Shown: positions 47,006-54,789 of the stretch, in pieces
How the letters are laid out: each line of letters starts with the position of its first letter
Numbering within the stretch: the stretch's first letter is position 1
From: Ruminococcus sp. JC304
Lineage (GTDB): Bacteria > Bacillota > Clostridia > Lachnospirales > Lachnospiraceae
NCBI GenBank assembly: GCA_000285855.2
Contig: HE978651.1
Coordinates: 2,582,855 to 2,646,854 of the forward strand
Reading direction: 5' to 3'
DNA length: 64,000 nt
Notes under the pieces: model-generated
Told to the model about the DNA's origin: nothing
What the model saw: only the letters and a program-made list of their open reading frames with translations
The model's database searches: none
Position numbers and translations under genes: made by a program

Positions 47006-47334
47006 ATTCTTTCACTCTCCTTCCGGTACTTGAGGACATTTTTATTGAGGAAATATAACATGCTGTCGTTTGGGATTTCTCCATCTGTATGCAGTTTTCT
47101 TGCAATCTGATTGATATTTGTAGTCGCTCCCCGGAGCTGACAAAGGATGTCTGCAAACATCTGGTTCAGTCTTTTCAGTTCTTCCACTTCCTCTGCCGAT
47201 GCTATCTTTAATTCTGCAATTGCTTTTATTACAACTTCCTGCTGTGTTTTTCCGGATTCTTTCACTTTGCTTTGAAACAGATCATATTCTGCTTTATTCA
47301 TTCGTATGGTTACTGTATGATTTCGTTTTCTCAT
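46954..47334 (-). CDS. mobC: MobC-family relaxosome protein
   Basis: A 126-residue protein with an N-terminal ribbon-helix-helix-like part (HTVTIRMNKAEYDLFQSKVK) and the MobC helical motif QLRGATTNINQIARKLHTDG. MobC proteins bind oriT and help the relaxase open the strand. The order mobC-relaxase with overlap is standard. AAGGAG lies before the ATG. The presumed oriT lies directly upstream. Confidence 0.87.
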   Translation of the reverse strand: MRKRNHTVTIRMNKAEYDLFQSKVKESGKTQQEVVIKAIAELKIASAEEVEELKRLNQMFADILCQLRGATTNINQIARKLHTDGEIPNDSMLYFLNKNVLKYRKESERIWRLIRRLISGQIHMEQ

Positions 47335-48208
47335 AGGCTTTCGGCTCCTTTCTTTGCTTAATTTTCATTCTTTATTGACTGATACGATATTCTGACTGAT
47401 AAACCAATAAAGGGATTCCATAAGGATGCTGGACATCCAGTGGATGTCCATTTAGCACCGACCGAAGTGGAGCGAAGACAATGCTCCTTTGGTGGGTGCA
47501 GGGTGCATGACGTCCAGTGGACGTCAGCTTTGCACCGACCGGAGCGGCAGCGGAGACAAGTCCTAGTCAATCAGTAAGTGTTCCGCAGGAATGTCCGGTG
47601 GACATTTCGCGGGGATACTTACGCTATTGACGTGCCGGGGTTCCAAGGGGCGGAGCCCTCTGGCAAGTTTAGGAACAGCCCAAAGGCTGGCTCCGGTGCA
47701 GAGTGGCTTGCCACTTTGCGAAACTTGCCTGTCATCTCCCCACCACTGAACCGACACCCACCAAGCCATATTTTCCACCCTACGTTATCAGATTAAAATG
47801 GAGATGACGGTGGTTTTGTGGTGCAGGGACAGACTGTGGAAGAAATAGAAGAGCTCCCATTTCGATAGATTTTCTCTTTCTGAAACAGGCTGTTCATGCA
47901 CCACTCCGATGCGAAGTATCGGACAATCATGTGCCGTATCCGGCACTCTATTCTTTTCTTCGCCTTGCTTGTTCAATCCACCCATCTGCCAACGCTTTTC
48001 TGTTATATTTTCCTGTTATTTCTGTCTTTCTTTTTCTGAATTTCTTTCTATTTCTGCTAAAAGACATAAAAATAACAGTCATAAACATTTCTCCAATTCA
48101 TAATGTCTGAAATGTCACCACTGCCATTGTCTTTTTCTTCTATTCTGTTTTTGTAAAGCTATTCCTTACTGTCAGTCTGTTTTCCTGTTACTGCTATTTC
48201 ATAACCAT
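47335..48208. other. Candidate oriT region with clustered palindromes
   Basis: No gene is supported in these 870 bases. Three related palindromes occur: GGACATCC-AGT-GGATGTCC (47431-47449), TGACGTCC-AGT-GGACGTCA (47508-47526) and AATGTCC-GGT-GGACATT (47590-47606). The word GCACCGACCG recurs after the first two. The third is nested in a longer inverted repeat (GTAAGTGTTCCGC / GCGGGGATACTTAC). A further stem GGCAAGTTT / AAACTTGCC encloses two small hairpins (about 47660-47728). Position upstream of mobC makes this the best oriT candidate. Confidence 0.55.
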
Positions 48209-48661
48209 CTAAAAACTGTCTGCAAAATCCAGTGCTGCATCCATATCAGCTTCTTTCTCCCAGTCCAGATTATCTTCTGCGATCTCTCCATCCGTTTTCT
48301 CCATTGTTAGTGTTCTTTCCGGCAGATTAATTTCTCCTACCGATTCTTTTACAAACGGTACAAGCATTTCCAGCAGGTTCTTCGCCATAGCCATCGGGAC
48401 GGATTCTTTTACTCCATCCCGGATAGCTGTTTCCACTCTTTCCAGAAAAGCATCTTCCTTTTCTCTGGTTTCCAGATACGGATCTGCTTCATTCCTGTAC
48501 TCTCTGGAAAAATAGTCATTCAAAGCCACTACAACAGCTCTGGTGTACGATTTATATTTCTCCCTGTCCATCGTCTGCAAATATTCCCATGCCTGCCTGT
48601 CCTGTTCATCACAAAGATTCAAACGGATATTTGTATTGATGATTTTCCGTTCTTTTCTCAT
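48209..48661 (-). CDS. ParR/StbB-like partition partner
   Basis: A 150-residue acidic protein whose N-terminus (RKIINTNIRLNLCDEQDRQA) could form a ribbon-helix-helix DNA-binding fold. The C-terminal third is Asp/Glu-rich (DNLDWEKEADMDAALDFADSF). It overlaps the stop of the actin-like ParM gene by ATGA. In such pairs the small protein binds a centromere-like site and links it to ParM filaments; that role is inferred from position and size rather than from a recognised motif. Confidence 0.65.
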   Translation of the reverse strand: MRKERKIINTNIRLNLCDEQDRQAWEYLQTMDREKYKSYTRAVVVALNDYFSREYRNEADPYLETREKEDAFLERVETAIRDGVKESVPMAMAKNLLEMLVPFVKESVGEINLPERTLTMEKTDGEIAEDNLDWEKEADMDAALDFADSF

Positions 48662-49602
48662 ACAAGCATCCCTCCGTTTCTCTGGATTTTCCTTACGCTC
48701 ATTGCTTCATAACCTTTCGCTGTGGCACAGATGTCCCGTACAATCGTTACCCGGCTCTTGTCGTATTCTCCAAAATTCTGAATCATACAACCGCCACCGC
48801 CCACTACATACAGACGCATCAGTTCGGGATTGTATTCTCGTTCCCTCAGCTTATGAAAGATTTCTTTCGTATAATCTCCGGCAGCTTTGCGAATGACTGC
48901 CAAATATTTTTCACCAATATCTGCTGTCCCGGTACGGATCACCTGCTCAATCACCAGATCGTCTACCACCGTTCCAAGTTCTTTCAGCAAGGATTCCCTG
49001 ACTGCAAGCACACACTGGTGTGTTCCATATTTCTCTGTAAAGCATTTCTTCTCTAATGGACGGGAATTGTTGATATACATGATGTTCATAGTTCCGTTTC
49101 CAATATCTGCCAGCATATTGATGCCTTTGAAATCCTGTAAGCGGTAAAAGGCTGCTGCAAATCCCTGTGGGTAAATATCAGCTCCTGCAAACTCTACATG
49201 ATACTCTTTATTGCGGAATATAAAATCCACGCTTTCATTCTGGAGGAGATATTTCTGGAAATCTTCTTTCTGTGTAGCTACCCAGGTAAGCGGAAGTCCG
49301 GCTGCAATGTGTACCTTTGCTTGATTCATTTCTTTCCCATCAAGTTCCTTTGCTATAGCCGCCAGTGTCAGCACATAATAGTCCTCGTCCTGCGTTTTCT
49401 CTGCACAGAACTCCTTGTGTTCCTCTCCAATCTGGTAATACATGCCATTATAAACAAGAAGATTATTCTGAAAGATTGGCTCCTTGTCATATCTGGCTAC
49501 ACCGGATGGAAAGCATCTGGTGGCAGTTTTCATGTTTCCATAACCATGATCAATCCCGATCACCATAATTGTTTCATTTCTGTTATTTTTCATCATTCTC
49601 AT
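48658..49602 (-). CDS. ParM/StbA-family actin-like ATPase
   Basis: About 314 residues of the plasmid-segregation actin family. Phosphate-binding motifs of the actin fold are visible: VIGIDHGYGNMKTAT near the N-terminus, ADIGNGTMNIMYIN in the middle and LYVVGGGGCMIQ near the end. ParM filaments push plasmid copies apart. Its presence on an integrated element suggests that the element spends time as a circular, replicating form or derives from a plasmid (inference). GAGGT precedes the ATG at 49602. Confidence 0.88.
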   Translation of the reverse strand: MRMMKNNRNETIMVIGIDHGYGNMKTATRCFPSGVARYDKEPIFQNNLLVYNGMYYQIGEEHKEFCAEKTQDEDYYVLTLAAIAKELDGKEMNQAKVHIAAGLPLTWVATQKEDFQKYLLQNESVDFIFRNKEYHVEFAGADIYPQGFAAAFYRLQDFKGINMLADIGNGTMNIMYINNSRPLEKKCFTEKYGTHQCVLAVRESLLKELGTVVDDLVIEQVIRTGTADIGEKYLAVIRKAAGDYTKEIFHKLREREYNPELMRLYVVGGGGCMIQNFGEYDKSRVTIVRDICATAKGYEAMSVRKIQRNGGMLV

Positions 49603-49853
49603 AATCATACCTCATTCTTTCTTTTCTTATCCAATCCTATTAATACTTACGTGAATTGATAAGATAGATATTTTATTTACTAGTTCTTTAATAATTCATA
49701 TTTAATAACATGGATTATTAATAGCAACGGTTTGTCCAGTATGGGATTTACCATATCTGGTTTTCCTATTTTCTGATGTCCGGAGATAGAAATTTCCTAT
49801 GACCTGATTGTCCAAAATTGGACTATCCACCCTTAGGCACTTCTCTGCTCCAC

Positions 49854-50168
49854 TTAATCATTCTCTTCTCCTAATGGAACTTCCCGGATAATATATTCGG
49901 TATCGCCATAAAAGCCATACTCATTACGCAATCTATGACGTTCCACATATCCATGATGCTCTAATTCCTTAATTGCAGAACGAACAGAATCAATCCCATC
50001 TCTGCTCAATGTTGCCAGTCCTTGCATATTGTAATTCCAGTCATCTGGCAAACTTAACATCAGCGATAATAGACCTTTCGCTTTCAATGTCAGATTCTTA
50101 TTCTTGAAATGGTGATTACTCATTACCGTAAAATTCTTAGTTCTCTCTACACGAAAAATCTGTGCCAT
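49854..50168 (-). CDS. Short replication-initiator-like winged-helix protein
   Basis: A 104-residue protein matching the N-terminal domain of Firmicute plasmid/ICE replication initiators (NFTVMSNHHFKNKNLTLKAK, then GLLSLMLSLPDDWNYNMQGL, then DSVRSAIKELEHHGYVERHR). Full initiators have another 150 or more residues, so this is either a shortened form or a stand-alone regulator. GGAAGTGGGGAG stands before the ATG at 50168; an earlier start at 50204 is less likely. Replication genes are in line with the ParM pair next door. Confidence 0.65.
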   Translation of the reverse strand: MAQIFRVERTKNFTVMSNHHFKNKNLTLKAKGLLSLMLSLPDDWNYNMQGLATLSRDGIDSVRSAIKELEHHGYVERHRLRNEYGFYGDTEYIIREVPLGEEND

Positions 50169-50247
50169 GCTCCCCACTTCCTTTCCAGACAGAAAAAGAC
50201 GCAAGCCATATTCTTATGACTCACGCCTTTCTGCATAACTTACTTTT

Positions 50248-51207
50248 CTATTCTTCTGTTTCTAATTCTAATCTCTGTAAAATATCCCTTACAATGCCTG
50301 CATCTTCAATCAGATTAATTCCAAAACATTTTTTACCTGCATCCTTCAAAGACGCACCCACATGATATGCTTTCGTTTTATCAAGAATTAAAAAACGATC
50401 ATGAAATGCTCTTGTGTACTTCACATCCAGTTTAGGATACTGTGCATTAAAGTTATCTACATCTGTTTGAGATAATTTTGTCCGTTGCTGTGTATAAACT
50501 GTCACCGCCACATTTTCTTTCTTTTTGGACAACATATTTAATGTTCCTACATCCACATAGCCATCTACCAGAACAATTTCCGTCTCTGCTTTCTGAATCA
50601 GTCCTATCAATAAGCTGAATGCATCATATATCTGACCATCAAAAAATATCTTTTGATTAGACTCCTCATGATCTGATATGTACTCAAAAATCTGCTCCAG
50701 TTTTTCATCTGTCTTTTTCTGATATTCCAGTTGTTTTAGCTCAACGTTACTAATCCTTTCAAACAAAAGTGCATTGTTGGCTATAAACCGTCGCATTTCT
50801 ACAAATGCACGCATAATACCTATACTTACATTAATTGCCACCTCGCTATGCAATACACTGGCCAGCATGGATATTCCCTGCTCTGTAAATACATACGGCA
50901 ATGTACGTCTGCCGCCTCGTCCATCCTTTTTTTCTGGCTCTTGTATTTTTGAGGTGCCAGATTGGCACCTCAAAGATTCTGCTTCTTCTGTTGTAAGCTG
51001 AAAACAAAAATCTTCTGGAAATCGTTTTATATTTCTTTTTACTGCACGATTTAAAGCTTTTGTTTCTACCTGATAAAGCATTGCCAGATCACTATCCACC
51101 ATAACTTGTTTGTTTCTTATCACATAAATCAGATTTTCAATGTCTGGTGGCATGATTTCAACTACTTGTGTTTCCACTGGTTCCATTTCTTTTGCTTTCT
51201 GATCCGC
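50248..51207 (-). CDS. ORF6N-domain protein with C-terminal PLD-like region
   Basis: About 319 residues. The N-terminal ORF6N domain, a phage antirepressor-type DNA-binding domain, is clear (LIYVIRNKQVMVDSDLAMLY, RFPEDFCFQLT, LPYVFTEQGISMLASVL). The C-terminal half (EIVLVDGYVDVGTLNMLSK, then FHDRFLILDKTKAYHVGASL) resembles phospholipase-D-like folds: it has a HDRFLILD segment in place of HxK. The ATG at 51207 has GAGGAG in front. A perfect palindrome overlaps the upstream region, and a related one lies inside the gene, suggesting autoregulation. Confidence 0.8.
   Translation of the reverse strand, partial: ADQKAKEMEPVETQVVEIMPPDIENLIYVIRNKQVMVDSDLAMLYQVETKALNRAVKRNIKRFPEDFCFQLTTEEAESLRCQSGTSKIQEPEKKDGRGGRRTLPYVFTEQGISMLASVLHSEVAINVSIGIMRAFVEMRRFIANNALLFERISNVELKQLEYQKKTDEKLEQIFEYISDHEESNQKIFFDGQIYDAFSLLIGLIQKAETEIVLVDGYVDVGTLNMLSKKKENVAVTVYTQQRTKLSQTDVDNFNAQYPKLDVKYTRAFHDRFLILDKTKAYHVGASLKDAGKKCFGINLIEDAGIVRDILQRLELETEE
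50948..50974. promoter_or_regulatory. Internal palindrome in the ORF6N gene
   Basis: TTTGAGGTGCCA and TGGCACCTCAAA flank a 3-base centre. The half site GAGGTGCCA is related to GAAATGCCA of the upstream palindrome. Confidence 0.5.
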
Positions 51208-51224
51208 CATTCCATCTCCTCTAT

Positions 51225-51256
51225 AACTTGAAATGCCAAACTGGCATTTCAAGTTA
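51225..51256. promoter_or_regulatory. Palindromic operator upstream of the ORF6N gene
   Basis: AACTTGAAATGCCA and TGGCATTTCAAGTT form a perfect inverted repeat about 20 bases before the start codon, overlapping the leader. Probable binding site for an element regulator, perhaps the ORF6N protein itself. Confidence 0.6.
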
Positions 51257-51351
51257 CTTTACCGCACAATCATTTCTTATGAGTTTCCAAAATCCATGTT
51301 CCCATTTTACCCTATTTTTCTCATTCTGCCTACTGCTATTTTTCATACAAT

Positions 51352-51378
51352 GATGAGGTCGCAATCCACGACCTCATC
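51352..51378. terminator. Hairpin after tnpV
   Basis: GATGAGGTCG and CGACCTCATC are perfect arms around a 7-8 base loop just past the tnpV stop. No strong T-run follows. Confidence 0.55.
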
Positions 51379-51386
51379 ACCTTCAT

Positions 51387-51734
51387 TTAAACATAAATCA
51401 ATTCCTTGAGAATAATCTCTTCCGCAATCGCTTTGTGTTGATTAGCAGCTCTTACCCATGCCATCTGATCTGCTTCTTTATCCGGCAGTGGTTCTTTTTC
51501 TTCCAACTGTTTCAGAATTACCGCTTCCCGTTCTCTGGCTGCCTTGTCCACTTCCAGAAGATGCTTTCCAATCGTGTCCTGCAGAAGCATCACCTGATAA
51601 GTTGAATTTCGATGGCTCTTCAGATAATCTCTGCGAAGAAAACCATACTTGCCAAGTTGCTCCATCTGCTCACCGGATTTATAGGTGAGATTCGGAATCA
51701 GATATCCATTTACATTCGTATACGTTAATTTCAT
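51387..51734 (-). CDS. tnpV: TnpV-family transposon-encoded protein
   Basis: A 115-residue protein fitting TnpV, a small protein of unknown role first named on Tn4451-type elements (KLTYTNVNGYLIPNLTY, QLGKYGFLRRDYLKSHR, and a Glu/Lys-rich helical tail). It is the last gene before the right end of the element. GGAG lies 12 bases before the ATG at 51734, and the in-frame ATG at 51752 is an alternative. Confidence 0.85.
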   Translation of the reverse strand: MKLTYTNVNGYLIPNLTYKSGEQMEQLGKYGFLRRDYLKSHRNSTYQVMLLQDTIGKHLLEVDKAAREREAVILKQLEEKEPLPDKEADQMAWVRAANQHKAIAEEIILKELIYV

Positions 51735-51764
51735 TTTATTAGCACTCTCCATTTCTCATCATTT

Positions 51765-51800
51765 TTTGACCACAAATTTACGACATTTACGACAAATCTG
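51765..51800. promoter_or_regulatory. Candidate integrase arm sites, right end
   Basis: GACCACAAATTTACGACATTTACGACAA-type sequence holds three copies of an ACSACA word spaced by 9-12 bases. Similar words stand beside the left end (TTTTTACCACA, CCACATTTTACGACAA at about 36395-36465). Such direct repeats are what arm-type integrase sites look like. Confidence 0.45.
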
Positions 51801-51902
51801 ACACTGCTTTACAATACCAGACAAAATGACTGATGCCCCGGAAAGCCTGTAAAACAGCCACTTCCGGGATACACAAGACAGGACAAAAATCGACTTCCAT
51901 TA

Positions 51903-52169
51903 TCAAGAGGTGAGTGCTAATTATTTTGTGAAGAATTTGTTAACGCTACGAGCCATGCACATTTACGTGAAAGAGCCATCTTTCAAGCTTGCTTGATAAA
52001 GATGGCTCTTTCATGGAAATGTATAGGGCGACAGCCCTACAGCGAGGGAAGTCTTTCCCGAGCTGTGCATGGCGTATGCCACTACTTCACAGGGATTTTT
52101 CACTTGCTTTCGCACTCGATTTTCTTGATTTGACCACATTTTTACGACAAAGTCTTGGAAAAATATATT
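51903..52169. mobile_element. Second copy of the element end (attR / attL of a tandem remnant)
   Basis: The left-end sequence recurs here from TCAAGAGGTGAGTGCTAA to TTGGAAAAATATATT, interrupted by a structured stretch of about 125 bases. It closes the intact element on its left side. On its right side it leads at once into a truncated XRE paralogue, so the same sequence also serves as the left end of a decayed second element. Confidence 0.65.
51952..52073. repeat. Cloverleaf-like structured insert of 122 bases
   Basis: An outer stem GCCATGCACA/TGTGCATGGC encloses three hairpins: CGTGAAAGAGCCATCTTT/AAAGATGGCTCTTTCATG, TAGGGC/GCCCTA, and CGAGGGAA/TTCCCG-type. The left copy of the end sequence has only a short palindrome (GTGAAGCC...GGCTTCAC) at this place. 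Confidence 0.65.
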
Positions 52170-52172
52170 TGG

Positions 52173-52526
52173 ATGAATGCTTCTGAACTGATGGAAATTT
52201 TGTTCTGGATTGATGAATTTAATCCCGGCATGATCAATCTTTTTCAACTAGAAACTTGTCCAGGCGAAAAATCAAATTCCAATGACGATACCTCTAGACT
52301 CTACCACAATTCCGATAGTTGGCCTGCTCATCCACCTGTTGGCATGTGGTTTAATTATGGGATTCTTAATGATTTTTTGAAAGAATGGACAATTAGAAAA
52401 GAAGAACTGAAATCCGGCGAGATTACCCAAGATGAATATTTTAAATGGAAAATCAACTGGCCACAGACCTGTGATGATTATAGAAAACGAAAACCGTCAA
52501 AGCAGTGGCGATGCTCAAACGAATAG
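52173..52526 (+). pseudogene. Truncated paralogue of the XRE-type regulator
   Basis: About 117 residues match the C-terminal domain of the regulator at 38692 (NASELMEILFWIDEFNPG, DSWPAHPPVGMWFNYG, NWPQTCDDYRKRKPSKQW). The helix-turn-helix half is missing, and the second Cys of the CxxC pair is Tyr. The match starts where the repeated element end stops, so integrase, excisionase and the regulator's N-terminus of this second element were lost in one deletion. The downstream terminator is also copied. Confidence 0.78.
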
Positions 52527-52583
52527 AATTTAGCGAAACTTAGCAAAACTTAAATTTATTATATTTTTCTCTTTAACTAATGG

Positions 52584-52632
52584 AAAAGGCACTGAAAAGC
52601 CAATATTTCTACGGTTTTCAGTGCCTTTTTTG
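52584..52632. terminator. Terminator, copy of the one at 39.3 kb
   Basis: AAAGGCACTGAAAA-CC and GGTTTTCAGTGCCTTTTTT pair around a loop of about 12 bases. It ends the truncated XRE paralogue. Confidence 0.75.
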
Positions 52633-52683
52633 CATTGTCCATTCAGAAAAATTAATTGCCCAAATAGAAATATATAAACAACC

Positions 52684-53535
52684 CTATAGGTTCTCTCTTG
52701 CCAGACATATTTCTTTCAGCGCCTCCCCAATATCTCCATCTACCCCAATCGACTTTCCGGCAATTTCTGAAGGAATATAGACTTCTCCTTTATTGAAGGT
52801 GATATAAACTGCTTCAGGTTCAGAAGCAGCAAGACTCATGAAAGGCTCTTTGATCATACGGTTTCGCCATCCCACGCCCAATTCCAGGATCGCTAGTCTT
52901 TTACCATGATATTTCTTAATAAAGTTCTGATAGTCTTGCATTTTCTTTTGGAACTGTTCGGTCTGAAAGAATGCATTGCTGTTTGCCATATTGACCGTAA
53001 CTGGCCCTCCACAGCAGGAACAGCAGGGGACCAGTTCTGAGGGGATCTGTCCGTTTTTTTCAGCTTCCGCCATTTTGAGAATTTCATTCTGGTTTTCGTA
53101 AGGATCTGTTCCGCATCCATTCTGGCACCGGGACTGGGTGAGACGGCCTTCCATCTCAAAGACTTTATCCCTGTCAAATCCTGCAGGCACGAAATGGTCC
53201 TCGCCATTGGAGGTCACAATAAAATAATCTTTGGAACCAACCAGACGATACAGATCCTCCATTACAGGACCGGGCTGTTCCAGATAACATTTCCGGCTGA
53301 TCAGTCTGCTGAAAAATGCCCATTTAGATTCTTCTGTAGGATACTGAAAGAATAATCCCTGCAGTATGTTTCTGATCCCGTATCTGCTGCGGAAATCTCC
53401 GAAATCTTTCTGAAAGCAGTGATCATCTGCAAAAATATTGTATCCTTCTGAAATAGATAATCCGTTACTGGCGCCGATGAGAAGAGCGTCTGCTTCCTGG
53501 ATAGCTTTATAAATATTTCTGAAGTTTTCTTCCAT
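52684..53535 (-). CDS. SIR2-family protein, divergent
   Basis: A 283-residue sirtuin-like NAD-binding protein. The NAD motif is altered to GASNGLSISEGYN (21-33), followed by FIVTSNGEDHF in place of the usual TQNID, and EMEGRLTQSRC where the catalytic His of LHG should be. Paired cysteines (RCQNGCG and CCSCCGG) make the zinc site. The missing catalytic His resembles class M sirtuins, which transfer ADP-ribose instead of deacetylating, but here Glu replaces it. It follows two other sirtuin copies, one broken. Target unknown. Confidence 0.82.
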   Translation of the reverse strand: MEENFRNIYKAIQEADALLIGASNGLSISEGYNIFADDHCFQKDFGDFRSRYGIRNILQGLFFQYPTEESKWAFFSRLISRKCYLEQPGPVMEDLYRLVGSKDYFIVTSNGEDHFVPAGFDRDKVFEMEGRLTQSRCQNGCGTDPYENQNEILKMAEAEKNGQIPSELVPCCSCCGGPVTVNMANSNAFFQTEQFQKKMQDYQNFIKKYHGKRLAILELGVGWRNRMIKEPFMSLAASEPEAVYITFNKGEVYIPSEIAGKSIGVDGDIGEALKEICLARENL

Positions 53536-53539
53536 AATG

Positions 53540-53852
53540 TTATTTCTCCTTTTCCAACTGTATCCGAAGTTCCTTTAATATATCTGCCAGATCGCCTTGC
53601 AGGTAAAGACTTCTCCCTTTTAAATGTTCCGGAGTAGAAGAGGCTTCCTGGTTCAGACAGACGTAAAACACCTGGCTGTTACGGGCCGTCATGTCCCAGA
53701 AAGGCAGTCTGATCACCCCCGGTGTCATCTCTCTAATCTTTTCCGGCAAGTACAGCCTTAAGAGCCAGATATAGCTGACCTGTAGGCAGATGCCACATAC
53801 TGTAAATATATTTTGTATAGTAGGCCCATTGCTGTTCCAGGGATGTCTTTGT
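53540..53852 (-). pseudogene. Third sirtuin copy, broken
   Basis: Two pieces of a sirtuin lie between the two intact ones. One frame reads TSLEQQWAYYTKYIYSMWHL and ends with a stop after LKAVLAGKD, matching the middle of the neighbours. Another reads EMTPGVIRLPFWDMTARNSQ and continues to the usual C-terminus. The NAD motif and the zinc-site region are absent. It directly follows the stop of the upstream sirtuin, so the array arose by tandem duplication with later decay. Confidence 0.72.
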
Positions 53853-53854
53853 GA

Positions 53855-54763
53855 CTATGCTTCTCCATGCTCCTTGTTTTCCTCTTTCTTTACCCTCACT
53901 GCCTCCTGCAGCACCAGGGCAATGTCTTCTTTGATAGCCAGCCCCTTCTGTTCTATTTCTCTGGGAAGAATGGCGTCCTTTGGATTAATGGTAATGTAAA
54001 ACGCCTTAGGCAGGGAGTATGTGAGATTCCAGAAAGGTTCCTGGATAAACATAGGGGTCATTCGTCCTACGCCCAACTCCAGAAAAAGGATCTTCTTCTC
54101 TTTATTCTTTTCCAGAAATTCGTTGATCTTCCGGTATTCGTCTTTATACTTGGCACCTTCCAGAAATGTATACCCCCGTACCCAGGGCTCCATCTGGGCT
54201 CCGCATTTTGGACAGCGGGGGATCATTTTGGCGGGGATACACAGATTCTCGTCAATAGCTGCATTCATGGCATAGACCATATCCTTGTTGTAATAAATCT
54301 GGTCATGACATCGGCGGCTGCACTGATAATAGCGGGAATCACCCTGGATGGCGCTTAATTTTTCTTCGGACACCACACGGGTAAACTGGAAGTCCTGATT
54401 GGTGGTCATAATATGATAGTTTTTACCCTCAAGGAGTTCCATGAGATCGTAGTAAGGCTGTCCTGTAGGACACTCATATTCCATATAGCCCATACGTACA
54501 AGAAATGCCCAGTGAGCTTCCGGGGAAGGATAATGATAGTAAAATCCGTTAAAGGCTCCGGTAAATCCATATTTTTTATGGAAATCCCCCAGATATTTCT
54601 GAAATATCGCATCATTCTGATAGAAAAAATTATAGCCACAGGAAGCGGACATGCCGGCTGCTGCTCCTACCAGAATGGCTTCAGCAGAATTAAGTTTATC
54701 TAATAAGGTCCGGGCATTTTTTTGATATGCATTTTCAAAAACAATATTTTTCATTGGCTGCAT
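53855..54763 (-). CDS. SIR2-family protein, SirTM-like
   Basis: A 302-residue sirtuin-like protein with NAD motif GAAAGMSASCGYNFF (33-47) and TTNQDFQF (120-127). At the catalytic position it has Gln140 in AIQGDSRYYQC. Class M sirtuins (SirTM) also carry Gln here and act as ADP-ribosyltransferases; their macrodomain and GcvH-L partners are not nearby. Zinc cysteines are in CSRRC and CPKCGAQ. AAAGGA precedes the ATG. It is divergent from the eroded Rrf2 gene and heads the three-sirtuin array. An ADP-ribosyltransferase role is inference. Confidence 0.82.
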   Translation of the reverse strand: MQPMKNIVFENAYQKNARTLLDKLNSAEAILVGAAAGMSASCGYNFFYQNDAIFQKYLGDFHKKYGFTGAFNGFYYHYPSPEAHWAFLVRMGYMEYECPTGQPYYDLMELLEGKNYHIMTTNQDFQFTRVVSEEKLSAIQGDSRYYQCSRRCHDQIYYNKDMVYAMNAAIDENLCIPAKMIPRCPKCGAQMEPWVRGYTFLEGAKYKDEYRKINEFLEKNKEKKILFLELGVGRMTPMFIQEPFWNLTYSLPKAFYITINPKDAILPREIEQKGLAIKEDIALVLQEAVRVKKEENKEHGEA

Positions 54764-54789
54764 GGTTGACTTTCCTTTCTTTTATTGTT

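Larger units (their letters stand above)
36293..51920. mobile_element. Integrative and mobilizable element of about 15.6 kb
   Basis: The element is bounded by related end sequences and has an integrase next to the left end. It encodes integrase, excisionase, XRE regulator, AraC/lipoprotein/ABC cargo, DUF6040, relaxase, MobC, ParR/ParM, Rep-like, ORF6N and TnpV. No coupling protein or type IV secretion gene is present, so it would need a helper element for transfer. The exact right boundary is set by the core copy at 51903-51920. Confidence 0.75.

Noticed and set aside
47420-47610. CRISPR array
   Set aside because: The three palindromic repeats differ in sequence and spacing and have no uniform spacers; no cas genes are near.
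47358-47985. Several frames of 60-72 codons on both strands upstream of mobC
   Set aside because: They run through the palindromes of the candidate oriT and show repeat-driven composition.
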